NCBI GenBank assembly: GCA_934463175.1
Contig: CAKSIW010000072.1
Span: forward strand, 1 to 12,386
Origin: an uncultured Clostridia bacterium
GTDB taxonomy: Bacteria; Bacillota; Clostridia; Monoglobales; Monoglobaceae
Length of the DNA: 12,386 nt
Direction: 5' to 3'
A program made the translations under genes and the position numbers. Under the pieces are notes generated by a model that had not been told where the DNA came from, searched no databases, and worked only from the letters and a program-made list of their open reading frames with translations. Positions 8,085 to 12,386 of the stretch are shown one piece after another. The first letter of the stretch is position 1; each line of letters begins with the position of its first letter.

Positions 8085-8092
8085 AAAGGAGG
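8085..8092 (+). promoter_or_regulatory. Shine-Dalgarno AAAGGAGG fixing the ATPase start at 8101
   Basis: The site is AAAGGAGG with an 8-nt spacer to ATG 8101. It is the only strong site downstream of the predicted transcription start and replaces the upstream TTG at 7969 as start. Confidence 0.8.
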
Positions 8093-8100
8093 TGCCGAAG

Positions 8101-9732
8101 ATGAAAAATGTGCCTTTAACGGAATTTCACACAAAGGTGTCGGCAGGCGAAAGTCTTATGCGGATGACGGAATCGGTCAGACGATATGAACGGCGCGACT
8201 GTTTCAAAAGCATAAAAAAATTTCTGAAATTGCCGAATGAACCGAGAATCTGCATCGTATACGGTTTGAGAAGAACGGGCAAAACGACAATGCTGTTTCA
8301 GACGATACAGGATATGATGGCAGATGATTTCTCAAAAACGGTATATATAAAAATCGAAACCGATGATACAATGGCGGGGCTTAACAAGGATTTGCAACTG
8401 CTCTATGACAGCGGAATAAGAAACGTGTTCATAGATGAAATAACGCTGATGAGCGACTTTATTGACTCGTCCTCGCTTTTATCGGATGTGTATGCGGCTA
8501 TGGGTATGAAAATCATACTGTCGGGTGCTGACTCGCTCGGATTTTGGCTTGCAAAAAATCAGGAGCTTTATGACAGAGCATACAGTATCCACACGACATT
8601 TATACCGTTTCGTGAATATTCAAGACTTCTTAAAAAGGACGATATAGATGAGTATATCCGATACGGCGGAACGCTCCGTGCAGGCGAAATTGATTTTGAC
8701 GATGAGGATTTGCTCTCGGAGGAATCGGCATTCCGCAGTGATGAATCGACAAGGAGATACATCGATACGGCGATCAGCAAGAACATACAGCATTCACTTG
8801 TACACTGTGAAGACGGCGGACAGTTTCGGCATCTGTACACACTGTATGAGGCAGGTGAGCTGACAAGCGCTATCAACAGAATAATCGAGGATATGAACCA
8901 CAGATTTATACTCGAAGTTCTGACAAGAGATTTTAAGTCAAATGATTTGAAACTTGCAGCAAAAAATCTGCGCGGTGAGGCAAATCCCGAAAAACGGACG
9001 GATATACTCGACGATATTGACATTGAGGCGGTAACTCAAAGGCTTATGGATATACTTGAAATCCGCAACAGTGAGGAGCAGAAAATCGGTATAACCAAGA
9101 CTCATATAGAGGAAATCAAAGAATACTTGAAAGCACTTGACTTAATATATTATACTTCGGTCGAAATAACAATTCCGGGTGCGGCACCTTACGACAACAT
9201 AGTGTTTACACAGCCGGGAATGAGATACTGTCAGGCACAGGCGCTTGTGCATTCGCTGATGAAAGATAGTTTGTTCAGCACTCAGAGCGAGCAGATGAAA
9301 GCGCTTGTTACGAATCTTATTCTTGATGAAGTAAAGGGCAGAATGCTTGAAGATATTGTCCTTATGGAAACCTCAAAAAAATTGAATTTGAAAAGGTATA
9401 GGGTGTTTAAGCTGAAATTTGTGGCAGGAGAGTTCGATATGGTGATCTATGACCGTGAGAAAAATGTATGCGGAATTTATGAGATTAAACACAGCAATAA
9501 ATCCGATGTAAATCAGTACCGACATCTTGCAGACGCCGACAAATGTGAGCAGACAGAGCGCAGGTTCGGGCAAATTGTGAGCAAGGCCGTGCTTTACAGA
9601 GGCGAGAGCTTTGAAGCGGAAAACGGAATTGCATACCGAAATGTTGAGGAATATCTGAAAAACGATATTTCGGATTTCAGTCTTGAACAGGCTGTGGACA
9701 ACGAAATACAAAGCGGAATGGATCTGATATAA
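8101..9732 (+). CDS. AAA ATPase (AAA_14/DUF4143-like) with C-terminal PD-(D/E)xK-type motif
   Basis: 543 residues from ATG 8101. The Walker A is GLRRTGKT (from residue 55), the form typical of AAA_14 predicted ATPases (COG1373). The Walker B is VFIDEIT (D112, E113), followed by IILSGADS, a sensor-like strand. An acidic stretch near DFDDEDLLSEE and a helical middle lead to a C-terminal region with GEFD (D446) and YEIKHS (E461, K463), the spacing of the PD-(D/E)xK nuclease fold seen at the end of DUF4143 proteins. At 543 residues it is longer than the usual roughly 400-450. It stands alone, with its own promoter and operator upstream and a terminator just after. These ATPases are common in accessory regions, but their role is mostly unproven. 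ATP-dependent DNA binding or cleavage, or phage defence, is inference. The leader at 8004-8100 reads in the same frame as a coiled-coil-like sequence. Confidence 0.85.
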   Translation: MKNVPLTEFHTKVSAGESLMRMTESVRRYERRDCFKSIKKFLKLPNEPRICIVYGLRRTGKTTMLFQTIQDMMADDFSKTVYIKIETDDTMAGLNKDLQLLYDSGIRNVFIDEITLMSDFIDSSSLLSDVYAAMGMKIILSGADSLGFWLAKNQELYDRAYSIHTTFIPFREYSRLLKKDDIDEYIRYGGTLRAGEIDFDDEDLLSEESAFRSDESTRRYIDTAISKNIQHSLVHCEDGGQFRHLYTLYEAGELTSAINRIIEDMNHRFILEVLTRDFKSNDLKLAAKNLRGEANPEKRTDILDDIDIEAVTQRLMDILEIRNSEEQKIGITKTHIEEIKEYLKALDLIYYTSVEITIPGAAPYDNIVFTQPGMRYCQAQALVHSLMKDSLFSTQSEQMKALVTNLILDEVKGRMLEDIVLMETSKKLNLKRYRVFKLKFVAGEFDMVIYDREKNVCGIYEIKHSNKSDVNQYRHLADADKCEQTERRFGQIVSKAVLYRGESFEAENGIAYRNVEEYLKNDISDFSLEQAVDNEIQSGMDLI

Positions 9733-9743
9733 AAAACGGAATT

Positions 9744-9772
9744 GCCGGGAGTTTTGCACTGCCCGGCTTTTT
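9744..9772 (+). terminator. Terminator of the ATPase gene
   Basis: GCCGGG (9744-9749) pairs with CCCGGC (9762-9767) around a 12-nt loop, followed by TTTTT. It starts 11 nt after the stop codon. Confidence 0.85.
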
Positions 9773-9861
9773 CTTTGGGAAAAGAGGAGTTGCGATTGAA
9801 AGTGTCAAAAACACTGATCAATACAAATATTAAATTGAATATTTTTAAGCAGGAAAAAGCT

Positions 9862-9885
9862 TTGGTGCGTTTTATCTCGCACCAA
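9862..9885. repeat. Perfect 8-bp inverted repeat TTGGTGCG / CGCACCAA
   Basis: The arms lie at 9862-9869 and 9878-9885 with loop TTTTATCT. The left arm is repeated directly at 9948-9955. Confidence 0.8.
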
Positions 9886-9894
9886 GCCTTAAAC

Positions 9895-9917
9895 CCCGAC
9901 CGGCAGTGCCGTTCGGG
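9895..9917. repeat. 11-bp GC-rich dyad with one mismatch
   Basis: CCCGACCGGCA (9895-9905) and TGCCGTTCGGG (9907-9917) flank a single central G. One mismatch (C9900/T9912) breaks the arms. With a 1-nt centre it looks like a protein-binding dyad more than an RNA loop. Confidence 0.7.
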
Positions 9918-9984
9918 AATTTCAAAACAGGTGCTGTTAAAGATGTGTTGGTGCGGTTTTGTGTGACAGAATAGAGAATTTCCG

Positions 9985-10007
9985 CACGGTAAAGCATTAA
10001 AACCGTG
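9985..10007. repeat. Inverted repeat CACGGT / ACCGTG
   Basis: There are 6-bp perfect arms (9985-9990 and 10002-10007). Partial matches extend outwards (TTC-C/G-AA), and the loop is 11 nt. Confidence 0.55.
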
Positions 10008-10060
10008 TGAAATCTTGGCGCTGAATTTGTATTGCAGTTGCAGAATTTGTGTGCTAAATA

Positions 10061-10092
10061 CGGACAAACTGCCATTTGATGCGGTTTGTTCG
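10061..10092. repeat. 9-bp inverted repeat with one mismatch upstream of the RHH gene
   Basis: CGGACAAAC (10061-10069) and GTTTGTTCG (10084-10092) are separated by 14 nt. It lies between the weak candidate promoter and the RHH-gene start, where an autoregulatory site would be expected. Confidence 0.55.
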
Positions 10093-10131
10093 TGTGATAA
10101 GTAAAAAAGTATTAAGAAAGGAGGAAAATCA

Positions 10132-10542
10132 ATGGGAAGACAAGAAAATAGACACCATATCAGTCTCTGGCTTGAAAATGACATCTATAAAAGATGCGAA
10201 AGCAATCGTATGAGAGGACACGAAATACTCACTCGAACTGAGTATGTGACAAAGGCTCTTGAATTCTATAACGAGTATTTGAAGGTAAAGGAATCAGATG
10301 AATATATCAACGATAAAATCCTCGGCAAAATGGAAACTATGCTCTCAAATCTTGAAAACAGAATTGGCAGACAGATGTTTAAATCTGCTGTGGAGTCTGC
10401 AAAAATCGCTCATGTGCTTGCAAGTGAATTTGATATTGAATGGGAAGAACTTGATGGCCTTCACATTCAATGTATCAATGAGGTTAAAAAGATTAATGGA
10501 GCAATTACATTCCCTACCACGAAAAGAAATCCGCAAGAGTGA
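10132..10542 (+). CDS. Ribbon-helix-helix protein of clostridial mobile elements
   Basis: 136 residues. ATG 10132 is preceded by AAAGGAGG (10117-10124) with a 7-nt spacer. The N-terminus RHHISLWLENDIYKR followed by RTEYVTKALEFYNEYL has the strand-helix-helix pattern of Arc/MetJ-type DNA-binding domains (about residues 6-45). The rest is helical, including RIGRQMFKSAVESAKIAHVL and a C-terminus CINEVKKINGAITF. From memory, this overall pattern (HHISLWL..., F-K-AVE..., V-K-NGAI-F) is that of small hypothetical proteins near the mobilization or replication modules of Firmicutes integrative elements. Likely roles are relaxosome accessory protein or autorepressor acting on the stem-loops just upstream. 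No relaxase is visible in the window, so this may be a stranded remnant of a mobilization module. Confidence 0.75.
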   Translation: MGRQENRHHISLWLENDIYKRCESNRMRGHEILTRTEYVTKALEFYNEYLKVKESDEYINDKILGKMETMLSNLENRIGRQMFKSAVESAKIAHVLASEFDIEWEELDGLHIQCINEVKKINGAITFPTTKRNPQE

Positions 10543-10732
10543 TTTATTTGATTACCATCCCCAAAGCGGAACTTCTGTTGCCTATAACTATGCGGTGCAA
10601 AAAAAATTACATTGCGAAGAGTACATCGAACAGGTTGCAAGCAAAAAGTTAAGAAAAGGTATAGAAGATTGTAATGAGATGAAGTTTAAACCCGTCGAAT
10701 TCGACGGGTTTAAACGAATATTAAAATCATAA
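10543..10732 (+). pseudogene. Orphan coding-like remnant after the RHH gene
   Basis: In a +2-type frame that stays open across the RHH-gene stop, about 62 codons read like protein: LFDYHPQSGTSVAYNYAVQK, a helical EEYIEQVASKKLRKGIEDCN, and a tail ending RILKS before TAA at 10730. No start codon with an SD lies after 10542, and the upstream part of the open frame is only a shadow of the RHH gene. It is probably the 3' end of a lost gene joined to the RHH gene by deletion. The family is not recognised. The last codons run through the 32-bp palindrome. Confidence 0.3.
10684..10715. repeat. 32-bp perfect palindrome
   Basis: The left arm GTTTAAACCCGTCGAA (10684-10699) is the exact reverse complement of 10700-10715, with no spacer. 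As RNA, the core CCCGTC/GACGGG gives a hairpin, but what follows is TTTAAACG with no long T tract, so it is at best a weak terminator. It may be a dyad binding site or a junction scar. Confidence 0.85.
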
Positions 10733-10817
10733 TGTTTCTTTTGCCTTTGCGTGGTCGGTTACAAAATAAAACCGACTCAAAAAATCTTGAAATTACAAAA
10801 TAATTTTTCAAAAACTA

Positions 10818-10846
10818 TTGATATTTCGTTAAGAAAAGTGTATAAT
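10818..10846 (+). promoter_or_regulatory. Promoter of the AbiEi-like antitoxin gene
   Basis: The elements are TTGATA (10818-10823), a 17-nt spacer and TATAAT (10841-10846). The predicted start is about 10853, some 15 nt before the GTG start codon, giving a very short leader. Confidence 0.8.
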
Positions 10847-10857
10847 ATTTTTAACGA
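10826..10857. promoter_or_regulatory. Dyad flanking the -10 box (putative AbiEi autoregulation site)
   Basis: TCGTTAA (10826-10832) is mirrored by TTAACGA (10851-10857), 18 nt apart, with weaker pairing inwards. The dyad brackets the -10 box and the start point. AbiEi antitoxins are known to repress their own promoter through inverted repeats. The match to such a site here is inferred from position. Confidence 0.5.
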
Positions 10858-10867
10858 GGTGAGCAGC

Positions 10868-11476
10868 GTGAAAAGACCAAATTTTTTGAATGAAATAAAA
10901 CAAAAAATATTAAACACCGAAAGCGGCACTGTATTTGTTGCCGTTGACTTTGTTGACATTACAGATAAAACCACCGTAAGCGTTTGTTTGACACGTTTAG
11001 AAAATGAAAATATTATACAGAGAATATTACGTGGTGTATATTACAAAGCTGAGCACAATGAGTTTTTGCAGGAATATGTTGTGCCAAATCCAGATAAGGT
11101 TGCACATGCTCTTGCCCGTAACTTCGGTTGGACTATTGTCCCCTGCGGAGATACTGCCTTAAACATTCTCGGACTTTCAAATCAGGTTCCTGCCGCTTGG
11201 TCTTATGTAAGCGATGGAACATATAAAGAATACACATATGATAACACTACAATAAAATTCAAGAGAACTACCAACAAAGAAATCTCAAGGTTATCATACA
11301 AGACCGCATTAGTTATTCAAGCACTTAAAGCCCTCGGTAAAGATAATATTGACGATACAATCATAATCAAGCTTAAAAACGATTTGATCGATGAGGAGAA
11401 AACTACTGCTCTGCTTGAAGCAAAGGCGGCAACCTCTTGGATATATGAATATATAAAGCAAATCTGCAAGTCTTAA
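10868..11476 (+). CDS. abiEi: AbiEi-family antitoxin / DUF6088 transcriptional regulator
   Basis: 202 residues from GTG 10868. That start has GAGGTG at 10856-10861 with a 6-nt spacer; the longer frame from 10751 would begin upstream of the promoter and is rejected. The N-terminal winged helix-turn-helix (about residues 1-60) carries the DUF6088 pattern: SGTVFVAVDFVDI, then VSVCLTRLENENIIQRILRG then VYY. The C-terminal domain shows the family's ALARNFGWTIVPCGDTALNI, LGLSNQVPAAW, TIKFKRT and LVIQALKALGKDN. Its length matches the family (about 200). In type IV toxin-antitoxin systems this protein represses the operon and neutralises the AbiEii nucleotidyltransferase toxin encoded next to it. Here the toxin gene is missing except for a possible tail, so the protein may now act mainly as a regulator of what follows (hsdR). 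Confidence 0.88.
   Translation: MKRPNFLNEIKQKILNTESGTVFVAVDFVDITDKTTVSVCLTRLENENIIQRILRGVYYKAEHNEFLQEYVVPNPDKVAHALARNFGWTIVPCGDTALNILGLSNQVPAAWSYVSDGTYKEYTYDNTTIKFKRTTNKEISRLSYKTALVIQALKALGKDNIDDTIIIKLKNDLIDEEKTTALLEAKAATSWIYEYIKQICKS
10886..10904 (+). repeat. 19-nt direct repeat, copy 2
   Basis: This is an exact copy of 7706-7724, here coding for L-N-E-I-K-Q near the start of the antitoxin. Confidence 0.6.
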
Positions 11477-11577
11477 AAGATGACTACAAACATATGCAGA
11501 ATATGATTTTCGGCGAAAGGATACCATTTGATACTATATTTGATGGTATTGAGACGTTGAAAAAAGAAATGAACTGA
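11449..11577 (+). pseudogene. C-terminal tail of a lost AbiEii-type toxin
   Basis: In a frame different from the antitoxin, starting just after a TGA at 11446, about 42 codons read protein-like and end at TGA 11575: KANLQVLKDDYKHMQNMIFG then ERIPFDTIFDGIETLKKEMN. The pattern 'L-DDY-xMQ-MI-GE-xxF-xI' and a closing helix resemble, from memory, the C-terminal end of AbiEii/AbiGii nucleotidyltransferase toxins that normally follow DUF6088 genes. No start codon or nucleotidyltransferase motif (GG-DL/S) is present. The simplest reading is an internal deletion that removed nearly all of the toxin and joined its tail to the 3' end of the antitoxin gene near 11449-11476. It is unlikely to be translated on its own. 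Confidence 0.5.
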
Positions 11578-11591
11578 AAGAGATGAAACAA

Positions 11592-12386
11592 ATGACACCC
11601 GAAACAAAAGCAAGAATACAAATAGATAGAAAACTCACAGAATCAGGCTATGTAGTTCAGGATTTTTCAGAATTTAATCCTACGGCATCGCTTGGTGTTG
11701 CTGTGCGTGAATATCCGACAAGCAGTGGTCCCGTTGATTATCTTATTTTTGTAAATAAAATTCCTTGCGGTGTAATTGAAGCGAAGAAGACTCAAGCGGC
11801 AGAAAGCTTAACATCTGTTGCTGAACAGTCTAAAAGATATATAGAAAGCGACCTGAAATTCATCAAATCAAAGACTCATATCCGCTTTGCTTATGAAGCA
11901 ACAGATTTAATTACCCATTTCTGCGATTATGATGACGAGAAGGCTCGTTCAAGAGAAGTCTTTACTTTCCACCGTCCTGAAACTTTGCTTGAATGGATGA
12001 AAAGCGAAACAACTCTCCGCAATCGTTTGAAAGCATTCCCTGAATTACCAATAGAAGGCTTTAGAGATTGCCAGGTGAAGGCTATTCTTAATCTTGAAAA
12101 ATCATTTGGTGAAAACAGACCACGTGCCGTTGTTCAAATGGCAACAGGCGCAGGCAAAACATATACAGCCATTACAAATACATACAGACTTTTAAATTGT
12201 GCAAAAGCAAAAAGAGTTTTGTTCTTGGTAGATACAAAGAATCTCGGCGAACAGGCTGAAGAGGAATTTAAGAAATATAAGCCCTATGACGATGCAAGGT
12301 TATTCCCTGAACTATACAATGTTTGCAGGCTGAATAAATCATTTATTCCCGAAAGCACACATGTATGTATCAGCACCATACAGAGA
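11592..12386 (+). CDS. hsdR: Type I restriction endonuclease subunit R, N-terminal part (3' end outside window)
   Basis: 265 codons are visible and run off the right edge. The start is ATG 11592 (MTPETKARIQIDRKL), which matches the usual HsdR N-terminus and has purine-rich GAAAGAGA 8 nt upstream; ATG 11583 is the alternative. The N-terminal nuclease domain shows FNPTASLGVAVRE, then PVDYLIFVNKIPCGVIEAKK with the catalytic PD-(D/E)xK residues D49, E63 and K65. The motor domain begins with the Q-motif-like GFRDCQVKAI, Walker A ATGAGKT (K189, T190), then motif Ia FLVDTKNLGEQAEEEF. The DEAD/H box and C-terminus lie beyond the window. HsdR is the ATP-dependent translocase and nuclease of the HsdR2M2S complex that cuts unmodified foreign DNA; hsdM and hsdS are expected downstream. 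It starts 14 nt after the toxin-tail stop with no promoter visible between, so it is probably read from the antitoxin promoter. Confidence 0.93.
   Translation, partial: MTPETKARIQIDRKLTESGYVVQDFSEFNPTASLGVAVREYPTSSGPVDYLIFVNKIPCGVIEAKKTQAAESLTSVAEQSKRYIESDLKFIKSKTHIRFAYEATDLITHFCDYDDEKARSREVFTFHRPETLLEWMKSETTLRNRLKAFPELPIEGFRDCQVKAILNLEKSFGENRPRAVVQMATGAGKTYTAITNTYRLLNCAKAKRVLFLVDTKNLGEQAEEEFKKYKPYDDARLFPELYNVCRLNKSFIPESTHVCISTIQR

Larger units (their letters stand above)
9774..10131 (+). other. Non-coding region with four stem-loops; candidate oriT/control region of a mobile element
   Basis: No convincing gene lies here. Four successive inverted repeats occur: 9862-9885, 9895-9917, 9985-10007 and 10061-10092. 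The octamer TTGGTGCG occurs directly at 9862 and 9948 and inverted at 9878. A tandem TTGCAG TTGCAG at 10032-10043 is followed 17 nt after its first copy by TGC-TAAATA (10052-10060), a weak candidate promoter. The region sits immediately upstream of a ribbon-helix-helix protein, a fold used by relaxosome accessory proteins and by autorepressors. That makes an origin of transfer or an operator array the best reading. No nic consensus was recognised. Confidence 0.4.

Noticed and set aside
7969..8100. Starting the ATPase at TTG 7969
   Set aside because: The TTG is the -35 hexamer of a near-consensus promoter and has no SD; transcription should begin about 35 nt later. ATG 8101 has AAAGGAGG.
9796..9966. 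Possible 56-codon ORF from TTG 9796 with GAGGAG upstream
   Set aside because: It runs through two strong inverted repeats, and its composition (several Cys and Arg, no domain pattern) looks like a shadow of structured non-coding DNA.
10298..10542. Open frame from 10298 overlapping the RHH gene
   Set aside because: The overlapping part is a shadow of the RHH gene in another frame. Only the part after 10542 looks protein-like, and it has no start.
10754..10776. GTCGGTT/AACCGAC hairpin as a terminator
   Set aside because: No T tract follows on either strand, so I see only a short stem-loop of unknown use.
10751..10867. Longer antitoxin from GTG 10751
   Set aside because: It would start upstream of the promoter at 10818-10846. 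GTG 10868 has an SD and gives the family's normal length.
1..12386. CRISPR array or intact insertion sequence
   Set aside because: I saw no regularly spaced repeats and no transposase-like protein in the window.

Overview
The window looks like the chromosome of a gut-type, low-to-mid GC Gram-positive of the class Clostridia. The reasons are the giant secreted protein ending in three SLH domains, strong GGAGG ribosome-binding sites, and accessory genes of families common in clostridial mobile elements. No rRNA or taxonomic marker is present, so the assignment is an inference.

Left part (1-7500) is host-like surface-protein DNA. The C-terminal part of an Ig-like-domain protein (2-1084, cut by the window edge) is followed after about 20 nt by a 2106-residue exported protein (1106-7426) with a signal peptide, many beta-rich domains, a Listeria-Bacteroides-type repeat and three SLH domains. 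A strong, probably bidirectional terminator (7454-7496) closes this unit.

Boundary (7500-7955): on the minus strand lies the 3' part of a class II tRNA, most like tRNA-Leu, with encoded CCA and its own terminator but no 5' half. This is what a tRNA-targeted integration leaves at one end, so the DNA to the right is probably an integrated or decayed mobile island. Next to it is a structured leader: a 58-nt hairpin, a potential H-type pseudoknot, and an intrinsic terminator sharing bases with the pseudoknot. A perfectly spaced SD and a 25-codon ORF follow, probably the stub of a replication/HTH-type gene.

Island (7955-12386): (i) a 543-aa AAA ATPase with a C-terminal PD-(D/E)xK-like motif, behind a near-consensus promoter whose -35 box sits between the arms of a perfect 12-bp inverted repeat; (ii) about 400 nt of non-coding DNA with four stem-loops in front of a ribbon-helix-helix protein of the type found in clostridial mobilizable elements, a candidate oriT or operator region; (iii) an orphan coding-like remnant ending in a 32-bp perfect palindrome; (iv) an AbiEi/DUF6088 antitoxin with its own promoter and dyad; (v) a roughly 43-codon tail that looks like the C-terminus of the lost AbiEii toxin; (vi) the start of hsdR, the type I restriction subunit, cut by the right edge. 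Items iv-vi are tightly packed and may form one transcription unit, so the type I R-M operon may be read from the antitoxin's autoregulated promoter. Overall the right half reads as a patchwork defence and mobility island.
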